A DNA stretch of 13,586 nucleotides from Paracoccaceae bacterium (GTDB taxonomy: Bacteria; Pseudomonadota; Alphaproteobacteria; Rhodobacterales; Rhodobacteraceae). Below are positions 5,668-13,586 of this stretch, piece after piece. The DNA lies in assembly GCA_007131945.1 (NCBI GenBank), contig SLPP01000407.1, forward strand, positions 1 through 13,586. Direction: 5' to 3'. Each line of letters starts with the position of its first letter. Positions within the stretch are counted from its first letter, which is position 1. The notes below the pieces were generated by a model. It did no database searches and was not told the DNA's origin. It saw nothing but the letters and a program-made list of their open reading frames with translations. The position numbers and the translations under genes are program-made.

Positions 5668-6642
5668 TCAGAAGCCCTGAATGTAGCGCAGCACGACTGG
5701 TCCGATGGTCACGATCAACAGCGCCGGCATCATCAGCCCGGCCATGACCGCCGACATGTAGACCGGCAGCTTGTTGGCCTTTTCCTGCGCCAGGATCTCG
5801 CGCCGCTGACGCATCTCGCTGGAATACGCGAGCAGAGCCTGGCTCATGCTGGTGCCGAACCGGAACGACTGAAGCACGACATTCACGAAAGCATGGGCCT
5901 CGTCGATCGCCAGCCGGTCGGCCATGGAGTGATAGGCTGTCTCGCGGTCGCGACCGGCGTGGATCTCCTGCTGGGCCAGGCGGAACTCGTCGCTGATCTC
6001 GGGGGCGGCGACGGCCAGTTCGTCCGAGACTCGGGCCAGGGCCGCATCGAAACCGAGCCCCGATTCGACCGAGACCTGCAGCAGGTCAAGCGCGTTCGGG
6101 AACGCCTTTTCGACCCGGTCACGGCGTTCCGAGGCGCGCGCGGACAGCCAGATCGCCGGGCCGAAGAAGCCGACGACGATGAGGACGGCAAAACCCAGCA
6201 TGAGCTGCGTGGGGCCAAGCTGGCCGATCTGCAGCTTCACCGCCTCGGGCAGCGGAAGCTGTTCGCGAAGCACAACGACGCTGGCCAGCGCGGTGGGCAG
6301 CAGAAGCCCGACGCCTGTGCGCAGCGCGTAATAAACGACCACCGCGTTCGGACCTCTGAAACCTGCATGCGCAAGATCGCGACGGACCTTGTTGCGTTCG
6401 CGTTTCTCGGTTGGCAGGAACGCCTTGGCGAGACCCGCTGGATCGTGATCGGGCGCCATGAAGATATCGGTTGGCGCCCCGGCCAGGCGCATGCGTCGGG
6501 CAGTGGCGTCGTGGCTCCGCTCGCGGAAGGTGACGACGATAGCGAGGAAAACCAGGAACGTCCCGAGCAGGAGTCCGAGAAGGGCGACATGGCGCGGGTC
6601 ACCCCCGAAGCTTGCGGCGATCTGCTCGATCGTGTCGATCAT
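5668..6642 (-). CDS. tadC: Tad pilus inner-membrane platform protein TadC
   Basis: This 324-aa protein belongs to the type II secretion F (GspF/PilC) family as found in Tad systems, forming the platform on which the CpaF motor acts. Helices are near 18-38, 101-123, 145-166 and 296-318. The cytosolic T2SSF domain lies between the third and fourth helices, with FPNALDLLQVSVESGLGFD (181-199) and RFGTSMSQALLAYSSEMR (261-278), followed by the basic EKANKLP run (287-293) before the last helix. Length is normal. The ATG has GGGAGG six bases upstream and lies 18 bp after tadB. It is the last recognisable gene of the operon; the TPR gene tadD that often follows is absent here. Confidence 0.93.
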   Translation of the reverse strand: MIDTIEQIAASFGGDPRHVALLGLLLGTFLVFLAIVVTFRERSHDATARRMRLAGAPTDIFMAPDHDPAGLAKAFLPTEKRERNKVRRDLAHAGFRGPNAVVVYYALRTGVGLLLPTALASVVVLREQLPLPEAVKLQIGQLGPTQLMLGFAVLIVVGFFGPAIWLSARASERRDRVEKAFPNALDLLQVSVESGLGFDAALARVSDELAVAAPEISDEFRLAQQEIHAGRDRETAYHSMADRLAIDEAHAFVNVVLQSFRFGTSMSQALLAYSSEMRQRREILAQEKANKLPVYMSAVMAGLMMPALLIVTIGPVVLRYIQGF

Positions 6643-6660
6643 GGCGGGCCTCCCGGCGGA

Positions 6661-7623
6661 CTAGATGCGGAAATTGACGAGCTTGAAGAGAATGAGCGCA
6701 TTCAGGACGATCAGGCCCACGGCAGCGGCCGCGAGCGGCAGAAAGAGCGGATCGTCCATCACGCCACCGTAGTATTCGGGCGTGATGATCATGTTGAGCG
6801 CAAACATCACGAAGGGCAGGCAGGAAAGGATCAGGGCCGAAATCCGGCCCTCGGCCGACATTGCCTTGATCTTGCGCCGCATCATCGCGCGGCCACGGAT
6901 GACCTGGGCAAGGATCGTCAGCACCCGGCCGAGATTGCCGCCGGTTCCGTGCTGGATCGAGATGCTGGCGGCGAGATACTGGAAATCCTCGGTCGGCACG
7001 CGTTCGGCGAGCTTGCGCACCGCGGTCACCATGTCGTCGCCGTAGCTGACCTGATCGACAAGGACGCCGAATTCCGACCCGATCGGATCGGGCATGGTCT
7101 CGGCAGCGATCGTGATGGAGGTGTTCAGCGGATGGCCCGCCTTCAGCCCACGCGCCATGAGGTCGAGCGCGTCGGGCAACTGGGCGGTGAGCTTCTTGCG
7201 GCGGGCGTCGCGCGCCGCGGCGAGCAAGAGCAGCGGCAGGGCAACGCAGACAAGAAGCGACATGGCGAAGGCCATCGGGTACCCGATTACCGCACCGAAC
7301 GCGACCATGATAAAGATCGCCGTCAACAGGGCGGCGGTGGCGAAAAGCCCCGGCCGCGGCGGCAGTCCCGCCGAAATCAGCAGTGCCGAGAGATCGAAGC
7401 TCCGCAGCCGGCCCCTGTGGTCGCGTTTCGGGGCCAGGATCGCCAGCCGCTTGGCCACGCCGGTCCCGGCCGCCACCAACTTCATCCGCCGCGAACGCGC
7501 CTCGGCGATCGTTTCGCGGCGTGACAGGATCTGCCGCGTGCCCTCGACCAGCAGCAGCACACCCAGGAAGACGCCGATGAAGAGAATCCAGCCGGGATCC
7601 ATGCGGGAAAGCAGGTCTGCCAT
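6661..7623 (-). CDS. tadB: Tad pilus inner-membrane platform protein TadB
   Basis: This 320-aa T2SSF-family protein is the partner of TadC in the membrane platform. It has an N-terminal helix (12-27), a helix pair (95-136), a cytosolic T2SSF domain with QLPDALDLMARGLKAGHPL (148-166) and QHGTGGNLGRVL (224-235), then two C-terminal helices (262-282 and 293-313). The start at 7623 is chosen because GGAGGG, the last two glycine codons of cpaF, lies at a good distance in front of it. A longer frame to 7695 would overlap cpaF and adds only basic, non-family residues. The gap to cpaF is 5 bp, so translation is probably coupled. Confidence 0.93.
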   Translation of the reverse strand: MADLLSRMDPGWILFIGVFLGVLLLVEGTRQILSRRETIAEARSRRMKLVAAGTGVAKRLAILAPKRDHRGRLRSFDLSALLISAGLPPRPGLFATAALLTAIFIMVAFGAVIGYPMAFAMSLLVCVALPLLLLAAARDARRKKLTAQLPDALDLMARGLKAGHPLNTSITIAAETMPDPIGSEFGVLVDQVSYGDDMVTAVRKLAERVPTEDFQYLAASISIQHGTGGNLGRVLTILAQVIRGRAMMRRKIKAMSAEGRISALILSCLPFVMFALNMIITPEYYGGVMDDPLFLPLAAAAVGLIVLNALILFKLVNFRI

Positions 7624-7628
7624 GGTTC

Positions 7629-9041
7629 TTACCCTCCGGTCATGAAGGCATCGGACGAAATATTCACACCGGCGGCGAGCAGGCGCTCGGCGCATTTAGG
7701 CCGGATACCGGTTGCGACGAATTCGCCGATCACCTCGCCGGCCTCGGAGCGGCCGCGCTGCTTGTAGAGGAAGATGTCCTGCATGGTGATCACGTCGCCC
7801 TCCATGCCGGTGATCTCGGCAATCGACATGATGCGGCGGCGGCCATCGGCGAGACGCGCGAGCTGCAGGACGATCTCGAGGCCCGAGGCGATCTGACGCC
7901 GGACCGCCGACATCGGAATGTCGCCGCTCATCATCACCACCATCTGCTCGAGCCGGGAAAGCGCGTCGCGGGCCGAGTTGGCGTGGATCGTGGTCATCGA
8001 GCCGTCATGGCCGGTATTCATCGCCTGCAGCATGTCGAAGGCTTCCGTGCCACGGACCTCGCCGACGATGATCCGGTCCGGACGCATCCGGAGCGCATTT
8101 CGGACCAGATCGCGCTGAGTGACGGCGGCGGTCCCCTCGAGGCTCGCCGGCCGCGTTTCCAGGCGGACGACATGGTCCTGCTTGAGTTGGAGTTCGGCCG
8201 CATCCTCGATGGTCACGATCCGCTGTGTCGGGTCGATGAAGGCCGACAGCGCGTTCAGCATCGTCGTCTTGCCCGAGCCCGTACCACCGGAGATCAGGAT
8301 GTTCAGCCGTGCCTCGACCAGGCCACGGAGCAGCTGCATCGAACCGGGCGTGAGGGTGCCGATCTCGACCAGTCGGTCGAGCGTCAGCGGATCGCGCGAG
8401 AACTTGCGGATCGAGACGGTCGGTCCGTCGATGGCGCAGGGGCGAACGATCACGTTGACCCGGCTGCCATCCTCGAGCCGGGCATCGACCCAGGGCTGAC
8501 TCTCGTCCACGCGGCGACCGATCCGGGTCACGATCTTGTCGATGATCCGCATCAGGTGGCGTTCGTCGCGGAACTGGACCGGCACCCGTTCGAGGCGACC
8601 GTAGCGTTCGACATAGACGTTGCTGAACGAGTTCACCAACACATCGGCGACACTCGGGTCGGCGAGCAGCGGCTCCAGCGGGCCCAGCCCGAGCACCTCG
8701 TCGATCAGCTCCTCGGTCAGGCGTTCGGCCTCGTCGGCCCGCATCGGATTATGCTCGGCGGCGAGGGTGTCGTTGACAAGGCCAGAGATCTCTCGCTTGA
8801 GCGCCGACCTTTCGACCCGATCGAGCACGGCCAGGTTGAGCCGCCCCAGGAGTTCCTCGTGGAGGCGCGACTTGAGGTCGAGGCGGGCGCGCAGCGCCTC
8901 GTCGATCTCGCGATAGGGACTCGCCACCAATGGCGCCGCCGCGTGCCGGGACTCCCGGTCCATCGTGTCGGCCGGCACCGCGGGCGCAGCGTGGCGTTCG
9001 CCCTTCGGCTGACGCCGCCGCAGATCAAAATCCTTGAACAT
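7629..9041 (-). CDS. cpaF: Tad pilus assembly ATPase CpaF/TadA
   Basis: This 470-aa cytosolic secretion ATPase of the type II/IV family powers pilin polymerisation. An N-terminal variable, Arg-rich segment (1-45) precedes the helical N-domain (about 50-200, with [22 protein letters not shown] at 116-137). The RecA-like domain shows Walker [10 protein letters not shown] (252-260), an Asp box [10 protein letters not shown] (275-284), Walker [10 protein letters not shown] with E328 (323-331) and a His box [13 protein letters not shown] (344-356). All catalytic residues are present, so the motor should be active. Length is typical. Its ATG shares a base with the tadZ stop (TAATG), so the two are translationally coupled. 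Called tadA in other species. Confidence 0.97.
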   Translation of the reverse strand: MFKDFDLRRRQPKGERHAAPAVPADTMDRESRHAAAPLVASPYREIDEALRARLDLKSRLHEELLGRLNLAVLDRVERSALKREISGLVNDTLAAEHNPMRADEAERLTEELIDEVLGLGPLEPLLADPSVADVLVNSFSNVYVERYGRLERVPVQFRDERHLMRIIDKIVTRIGRRVDESQPWVDARLEDGSRVNVIVRPCAIDGPTVSIRKFSRDPLTLDRLVEIGTLTPGSMQLLRGLVEARLNILISGGTGSGKTTMLNALSAFIDPTQRIVTIEDAAELQLKQDHVVRLETRPASLEGTAAVTQRDLVRNALRMRPDRIIVGEVRGTEAFDMLQAMNTGHDGSMTTIHANSARDALSRLEQMVVMMSGDIPMSAVRRQIASGLEIVLQLARLADGRRRIMSIAEITGMEGDVITMQDIFLYKQRGRSEAGEVIGEFVATGIRPKCAERLLAAGVNISSDAFMTGG

Positions 9042-10246
9042 TATCTGTCACTCTCTCTGCTTTTCCTTGGCATCGCGGCGGCGGCCTCGATCTTCCGCGC
9101 CAGTTTCCGGACCGCGCGCGACCACGGACAGCGCGGCGACAGCGAAACCAGAGGCTCGCCCCGATCAAGCGCCTGCCGCGACAGCCTGGTCTCGTCCGGG
9201 AGCCAGTGGCCGAGCGGTTCACCCAGCGCGTCGGCCGCGTCGCGGTGCAGTCTGCGCTGAAAAAGCGGTTTCTGCTCGCGCGAAACGACGACATCAACAT
9301 CAAGCTCGGCATTGTCCTCGCGCATCAGGTCGATGATGCGGCGGGCGCTTGCCACCGAGGGCACGGCGAGGTCGGTGACCATCAACAGCCTGTCGGCGCG
9401 TTTCAGGAGGGGCTCCAGCCAGTAGACCAGCGCCGGCGGCAGATCGACGACGACATAATCGTGCTCGGCCATCAGCCCATCGATGATCGAGGCGACCCTC
9501 GGCCCGTCGAGCGCGTCGAGCGGGATCGCCTTGCGCGGCGCGGGCAACACCTTGAGACCGCAGGGATGGACCGACAACGCGTTGCGTACGGCCTGGATGT
9601 CCGGTTCTTCCGGCAACCGCGCGAGCGCCAGCAGGCCGCCACGATCCTCGAGATCGAGAAGGCTGGCCGCGGTTCCGAACTGGACGTCCAGATCCACGAG
9701 CGCGACCTGCCGTCGCGGCGCCGTGGCGAAAACGCCGCGGTGGTTCAGCAGTTCGATGGCCAGGTTTGCGGCGACTGAGGTGGCTCCCATTCCCCCGCGC
9801 GAGCGCGCGACAAGGATGAGCCGGCTGTTCGACGGCGCCCATTTGACCGGCAGATTGTGCATCTGCACGGCGGGCGCCGGATGCCCGGCAGGTTCGGCCT
9901 GGAACCCGGTCGTGGTCCCGGCACGGGTGTCGAAAGTGTCGCTCGCCGCCGCTGGCGTGTCGGGCGCCGTTGCCGGTTTAGCCGCTTCCTGGCCGCCGGT
10001 TCCGGCGCACCGGTCGGACGTCTGCGCCGATGTACCCGTCAAATCGGGGAGCAGGCCGCCACGCGTGCCGGATCGATCAAAGGGCCGCCCCGCCGTCATG
10101 CCCACCGTGCCGTTGACCGCCGCCCTCGCCGCTCCGGCGCCTGCAGTCGTGGCGTCGCCGCAACCCGCCGCATCCGCGGCGCCGGTGGCGCACGGCGCAT
10201 CCTTCCGAACGGATTGCGGGGACTGGAACATGTATGTGACAGCCAT
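9041..10246 (-). CDS. tadZ: Tad pilus localisation ATPase TadZ/CpaE, without a recognisable receiver domain
   Basis: This 401-aa MinD/ParA-type protein is expected to place the pilus apparatus at the pole. The ATPase domain starts near residue 142: the deviant Walker A is RGGMGATS (150-157), with Arg and Ala where KGGxGK has lysines, followed by VALVDLDVQFG (181-191) and Walker B YVVVDLPP (264-271). Loss of the second lysine is common in TadZ/CpaE. Residues 10-125 are rich in Ala, Thr, Gly and Pro and look disordered, unlike the atypical receiver domain often found in CpaE. The ATG at 10246 has AGAAGGGA 9 bases upstream; an in-frame ATG at 10285 immediately after the preceding stop (TGAATG) would add 13 residues. 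It lies between tadE-like 2 and cpaF. Confidence 0.88.
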   Translation of the reverse strand: MAVTYMFQSPQSVRKDAPCATGAADAAGCGDATTAGAGAARAAVNGTVGMTAGRPFDRSGTRGGLLPDLTGTSAQTSDRCAGTGGQEAAKPATAPDTPAAASDTFDTRAGTTTGFQAEPAGHPAPAVQMHNLPVKWAPSNSRLILVARSRGGMGATSVAANLAIELLNHRGVFATAPRRQVALVDLDVQFGTAASLLDLEDRGGLLALARLPEEPDIQAVRNALSVHPCGLKVLPAPRKAIPLDALDGPRVASIIDGLMAEHDYVVVDLPPALVYWLEPLLKRADRLLMVTDLAVPSVASARRIIDLMREDNAELDVDVVVSREQKPLFQRRLHRDAADALGEPLGHWLPDETRLSRQALDRGEPLVSLSPRCPWSRAVRKLARKIEAAAAMPRKSRESDR

Positions 10247-10285
10247 GGCGTCGGTTCCCTTCTCTGGTTCAATCGGCACGCGCAT

Positions 10286-10927
10286 TCAGTTTCCCATCCC
10301 ATGCGCCAGGTCCTCGCCGGGCAGCGACACGCTCATCCCGGGCAGGCGGATATCCGCACCGAACGTGCCCGGGCCACCGCTCAACGCCTGCGCCATCGCA
10401 CCCAGCGGCGAGACAAACCGGAAGTCGACCTCGGTGATCTCGACCGTCACGATGGGCACGTAGGGTCCGCCGAGAAAGCCGAGGTTCGGATCGGACCTGT
10501 AGCGGAAGCGCAGGTTCTCGACCCCGGCGCCGGGCGGCAGAAGCGGTTCCACGGCGTCGAGGATTTCCTGCGCTGTCGCATTGCCCATGGCGCCGACACA
10601 GGTGACTTCCGCAGGCATCGCGCAGACACCTGTGGCGGCACGGCAAAGCGTGCCGAACGTGGCGTCCGTGTCGGTGCCACGCAGGTTTCGCGTCGGCACA
10701 CCCGGGCAGACCGGTGGGCGCACCGCGGCGATACGTGCAGCGATCTGATTGGCCTTGTTGGCGCTGACCACGGCAAAGCCCAGCCGCCCGAAATCGATGA
10801 TCGCGAAAAGCAGGAAGAGGAACAGCAGGATCACCAGGGCGTATTCGACCAGCCCCGCGCCGGCTTCCTGCTGCAGAAAGCGGCGGGCCGGGTCGAGGCG
10901 GCGGGGGACAGGGGGGCGACGGGTCAT
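10286..10927 (-). CDS. tadE: TadE-like pseudopilin 2
   Basis: This 213-aa protein has a single N-terminal helix (about 26-48) preceded by GAGLVEYAL. The pattern Gly23 followed by Glu28 at +5 fits prepilin-peptidase cleavage, and VEYAL resembles the TadE consensus. The remainder is predicted periplasmic and holds four cysteines (74, 95, 102, 110) that could form two disulfides. TadE-family proteins are minor pilins/pseudopilins of Tad systems. The ATG overlaps the previous gene by 4 nt (ATGA). It ends 39 bp before tadZ. Which of the two TadE-like genes corresponds to TadE or TadF elsewhere is not clear; TadF is a fair alternative name. Confidence 0.85.
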   Translation of the reverse strand: MTRRPPVPRRLDPARRFLQQEAGAGLVEYALVILLFLFLLFAIIDFGRLGFAVVSANKANQIAARIAAVRPPVCPGVPTRNLRGTDTDATFGTLCRAATGVCAMPAEVTCVGAMGNATAQEILDAVEPLLPPGAGVENLRFRYRSDPNLGFLGGPYVPIVTVEITEVDFRFVSPLGAMAQALSGGPGTFGADIRLPGMSVSLPGEDLAHGMGN

Positions 10928-11424
10928 AGGCCGTAAATCCTTGCTTCCTCGGTGACCGAGGTGGCGATCGTGCCCCAGCCGTCGCCGCCCGCCAGGCGGA
11001 AGACCGCGCTGAAGGGGAACCGCATTTCCAGATCGGCGGTTACCCGCGCCACCGGCACCTCGGCTTGCCGCAGATCGAGCCCGGTTTCGCAGTCATGCGT
11101 GGCGGTGACCGAGATCAGCGTGATCATCGCCGGAAAGACCGCCTCGCCGGTGATCGAGGTGTCGATGATGGTGGTGAGCTGACCGTTCCAGCCGGCGAGT
11201 GATCCGCCATTGACGCAGATATCGTCGGGGGCGGCGCGGGCGACATAGCGGGTGGCGTCCCGGACGCCGGCGACGGCGGCCTGAAACGACCACAGAAGCC
11301 GCATCGACTCGATGATGCCGAAGGCGACGATCAGGATCAGCGGCAGGCTGATCGCGAACTCGACCAGCGCCGCGCCCGACTGGCTGCGCCGGAACCTGCT
11401 TATGTGAAGGCGGAGCGGGGACAT
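10924..11424 (-). CDS. tadE: TadE-like pseudopilin 1
   Basis: This 166-aa protein starts with a basic stretch and a helix (about 20-40) preceded by GAALVEFAI: Gly17 and Glu22 (+5) give the prepilin-peptidase pattern, and VEFA is the classical TadE signature. The periplasmic part has two cysteines (70, 112), possibly one disulfide. Length fits the family. The ATG at 11424 lies 5 bp after the tadG-like stop but has no good ribosome binding site. A GTG at 11433, three codons upstream, overlaps that stop as GTGA and is an equally possible coupled start. The frame runs far upstream to 12267 only as an antisense-phase shadow of tadG. Overlaps tadE-like 2 by 4 nt. Confidence 0.88.
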   Translation of the reverse strand: MSPLRLHISRFRRSQSGAALVEFAISLPLILIVAFGIIESMRLLWSFQAAVAGVRDATRYVARAAPDDICVNGGSLAGWNGQLTTIIDTSITGEAVFPAMITLISVTATHDCETGLDLRQAEVPVARVTADLEMRFPFSAVFRLAGGDGWGTIATSVTEEARIYGL

Positions 11425-11429
11425 CGTGA

Positions 11430-12911
11430 TCACCGAAACAGCTGGACGACTTCGCGGAAGATGCCGGATGCTGCGCCCATGCCGGTGCCGCCGGCCGATT
11501 CCACCACCTCGACCATGATCGCCCCCTTGTCGTCGCTGCCCATCTCCAGCACCGGTTCGGTCATGAAGAGCCGGACGAATTCCAGCGGGATCACGTTGCT
11601 GCGCCCGTTCATGTCGTTGTTCGCGCAGTCGATCGCCGCGGCGATGACTGTGCGGCGGTTGGGGTCGGACGAGGGGCCAAGCTGGTGGCACTGCGCCGCC
11701 CCGGTTTCCTCGAACCCGGGCAGCGGGACATTGTCCGGCGCTGCGCGCGACTGGGCGGCCTCGATCTCGGCACGATAGACCTCGTAGCGGGTGAAGTTTA
11801 CCGGCGGCAGACCACCCAGCGGCCAATTGCCGCCGTGATTGTGATCGAGATAGGCTTCCCGCGCCCAGTCGCCCTGGCCAAAGCGGCTCGAGCCGCTCAG
11901 GATTCCGGCGTCGCGCGGTAGCGCCATTGCGTCCGACGGGTCTACGTTGTTGCCGCGGCACTGGTTGTTGCCGCGGGGCACGGTGCCTTGGATCGTGTTC
12001 GGCGCCGGGCGGTAATCCGGGTTGTTGCGCTCCGACTGCAACGGACCCCGGAAGATGTCGAAGCGGGTGTTGAATGCCCGGACCAAGCCCTGGCGCTGAC
12101 CGGTCAGCGTATCGACGCCGGCATCCGTGCGCACGCAGGCGGTGATCGCGCGCTCGGCCCCGACAAGGCAGCGGTAGAGGCCCGCGCCCGAGAGGCCGGC
12201 GCAGGCACCGCTGGGATCGACCGGCAGCGAGGCGGGATCGAGGAAACCGAAATTCCCCGGCCCCCACGCCGCCCCCTGACCGCCCGTGCGCAGTTCGATC
12301 TGCTGGCCGACATTCGCATCCGCGCGCCAGGTCGCATCGGGCACGCAGAAGAAGAGCGGCGTGATGTCGCAGGCATAGGACGCGACACCGGCCACGGCGG
12401 CGGCGCCGACCGCTGACTCGGTATTCGCGCCGGCCCGGCCGGTCAGCGTGGCGTTGACGGCGGCGAAGGGGGTGCGGACGTTGCGCCGGTTCACCGTGAT
12501 CCGGACGAAGCGGGCGCGGGCCGGGTTGGTCGTCACGTCGGTCGCGGCCTGCAGGTCGCTGGCCGGCAGCGAGCGCAGGAACTCGATGGCGAAGTCGCCC
12601 TGGCCCAGGTCCCGGTTGCCCTCGCCGAAGGTCTGCGAGCGACGGATCAGCCCGTTCGCCGCCGCCGTGGCACGGGTGATCGCGTCGGGCCGCCCGTCGA
12701 GCTCGCCGGCGGCGGCGAGCGCCACCTGGTCGGCGAAGGATTGAAGCTCGGACTGGGTGTTGGCGACGCGGCCGATATCGAAGCTCAGCGCCAGGAAGCC
12801 GAAGGCGACGGCCAGGAACAGGCCCCAGAAGACGAGGATCCCGCCGCCTTCCTCGCGCGCGAACCGTGCAAGCGGGCGTCCTTTGGCGGTACGGGGAGTG
12901 TCGCGGGACAT
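11430..12911 (-). CDS. tadG: TadG-like pilus assembly protein (Tad domain, cysteine-rich)
   Basis: This 493-aa protein has a basic N-terminus and the TadG-type helix (about 24-46), followed by SFDIGRVANTQSELQSFADQ (43-62) and VALAAAGELDG, the hallmark of the TadG N-terminal Flp-assembly domain. The remainder is predicted periplasmic with eight cysteines (181, 189, 237, 248, 259, 318, 408, 429); CDITPLFFC (181-189) resembles a motif I associate with alphaproteobacterial TadG proteins. I see no DxSxS metal-binding motif, so no von Willebrand A domain can be claimed. The ATG at 12911 has GGAG seven bases upstream; a GTG at 12929 in frame adds six residues. It lies 38 bp after cpaB and is a minor pilin or adhesion component by inference. 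Confidence 0.88.
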   Translation of the reverse strand: MSRDTPRTAKGRPLARFAREEGGGILVFWGLFLAVAFGFLALSFDIGRVANTQSELQSFADQVALAAAGELDGRPDAITRATAAANGLIRRSQTFGEGNRDLGQGDFAIEFLRSLPASDLQAATDVTTNPARARFVRITVNRRNVRTPFAAVNATLTGRAGANTESAVGAAAVAGVASYACDITPLFFCVPDATWRADANVGQQIELRTGGQGAAWGPGNFGFLDPASLPVDPSGACAGLSGAGLYRCLVGAERAITACVRTDAGVDTLTGQRQGLVRAFNTRFDIFRGPLQSERNNPDYRPAPNTIQGTVPRGNNQCRGNNVDPSDAMALPRDAGILSGSSRFGQGDWAREAYLDHNHGGNWPLGGLPPVNFTRYEVYRAEIEAAQSRAAPDNVPLPGFEETGAAQCHQLGPSSDPNRRTVIAAAIDCANNDMNGRSNVIPLEFVRLFMTEPVLEMGSDDKGAIMVEVVESAGGTGMGAASGIFREVVQLFR

Positions 12912-12949
12912 CGGTAAACTCCGGAACACGGGAAGGTCGGGAGAGTGAC

Positions 12950-13586
12950 TCAGCGCAGGGTCACTTCCTGCGTGTCGCTGACGCCGCGGCGGATGACGAT
13001 GGTTGGGCGGCGGACGGTCGGCGGCGGGGCGGGCGCCTCGATCGCGGGCGCGGCTTCCTCGACGATGACCGGATCGGCGGGCAGCAGATCGCTCAGCCGC
13101 AGCCGCTCGACCGGCATGCTGTCGTCGGAATCGGGGGTGCGCAGCGCCAGGCTCAGCGTGCCGGCGCTCTGCGCCAGCGCCAGGACCTGGCCCTGTTCGG
13201 CACTGACCTCGACGGTGACGGTGCGGGCGACACGCGGGTCGTCGCGCATCTCGTCGGCCACCTGGTCGACGCCGATGACGCGGATGTTGCGCAGGATCGT
13301 GTCGGTGACGAGTTCACCGCGCGAGTTGCGGGTGAGCAGCACGTCGACATGGTCGCCCGGCGTGACGAAGCCGCCGACGGAACTCACGGCATTGACGCTG
13401 ATCGCCACGGCGCGGTTGTTGGGGCTCAGCGTCTGCGAGATGGTGACGCGGCCGCCGAATTCCGAGACCTTGGCATCCAGGATGACCTCGCCCGCGACCA
13501 TGGCGCGGGTGGCGCGGCGCGGTTGCTGGCCCTCGGCGGGCAGGAGCGCCGACATCTGCTGGAAGGCGCCGGCGGGCAGCGCATCG
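12950..13586 (-). CDS. cpaB: Flp pilus assembly protein CpaB/RcpC, 5' end outside window
   Basis: The frame stays open to the window edge and gives 212 residues, about the C-terminal two thirds. It shows the SAF-domain end (DALPAGAFQQ, then ATRAMVAGEVILDAKVS) and the RcpC/CpaB core: NNRAVAISVNAVSSVGGFV, PGDHVDVLLTRN, and TVEVSAEQGQVLALAQSAGTLSLALR. CpaB is periplasmic, anchored by an N-terminal helix not seen here, and works with the outer-membrane secretin of Tad pili. The C-terminus has a Pro/Ala linker and a basic RRPTIVIRRG tail, as in relatives. An internal ATG at 13555 is not the true start, since recognisable family sequence continues upstream. The next gene is tadG-like, not the secretin. 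Confidence 0.92.
   Translation of the reverse strand, partial: DALPAGAFQQMSALLPAEGQQPRRATRAMVAGEVILDAKVSEFGGRVTISQTLSPNNRAVAISVNAVSSVGGFVTPGDHVDVLLTRNSRGELVTDTILRNIRVIGVDQVADEMRDDPRVARTVTVEVSAEQGQVLALAQSAGTLSLALRTPDSDDSMPVERLRLSDLLPADPVIVEEAAPAIEAPAPPPTVRRPTIVIRRGVSDTQEVTLR

Noticed and set aside
5893..7524. 543-codon plus-strand frame opposite tadC and tadB
   Set aside because: It covers two well-supported T2SSF genes on the other strand and has the charged, low-hydrophobic composition of a shadow frame.
11433..12267. N-terminal extension of the TadE-like 1 frame, making a 447-aa protein
   Set aside because: The added residues are an out-of-frame reading of the tadG-like gene; the TadE signature begins only after 11424.

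Overview
The window is high-GC DNA with very GC-rich third codon positions and short, overlapping gene junctions. The gene content (a TRAP transporter in the order dctP-dctQ-dctM, a YdcH/DUF465 small protein, and a Tad pilus operon naming best as cpaB/tadZ/cpaF/tadB/tadC) suggests an alphaproteobacterium, most likely of the Rhodobacterales. That placement is inference from content and style; no marker gene is present.

Region 1 (1-962) is insertion-sequence debris and non-coding DNA. It opens with the last 17 codons of an unidentified protein carrying a QLDLF motif. Next comes the C-terminal part of an IS4-family transposase with an intact Y-R-E-K signature but no N-terminal half. The join is marked by a G-rich 15-bp tandem repeat that could form a G-quadruplex. 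A gene-free stretch of about 360 bp follows.

Region 2 (963-5227, + strand) holds ordinary chromosomal genes: a 79-aa YdcH-family protein; a complete TRAP transporter (periplasmic binding protein, small and large membrane subunits) with a GC-rich hairpin between dctP and dctQ and a 31-nt dctQ/dctM overlap; and a ten-helix EamA/DMT permease. The hairpin may set subunit ratios.

Region 3 (5228-5667) lies between convergent operons. It may hold a small, possibly frameshifted gene abutting the permease stop codon, and it contains an 18-bp perfect palindrome.

Region 4 (5668-13586, - strand) is one compact operon for a Tad/Flp-type pilus. In transcription order it reads cpaB (5' end outside the window), tadG-like, tadE-like 1, tadE-like 2, tadZ/cpaE, cpaF/tadA, tadB, tadC. 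CpaF is the ATPase motor, TadB and TadC the inner-membrane platform, TadZ the polar localiser, CpaB the periplasmic partner of the secretin, and the TadE/TadG proteins the minor pilins or pseudopilins. The secretin (cpaC/rcpA), the major pilin flp and the prepilin peptidase are not in the window. The pseudopilin genes sit directly after cpaB, where the secretin gene is commonly found. TadZ carries a long low-complexity N-terminus instead of a recognisable receiver domain. These two points are the most unusual biology here. I saw no clearly new system, CRISPR array, tRNA or rRNA.
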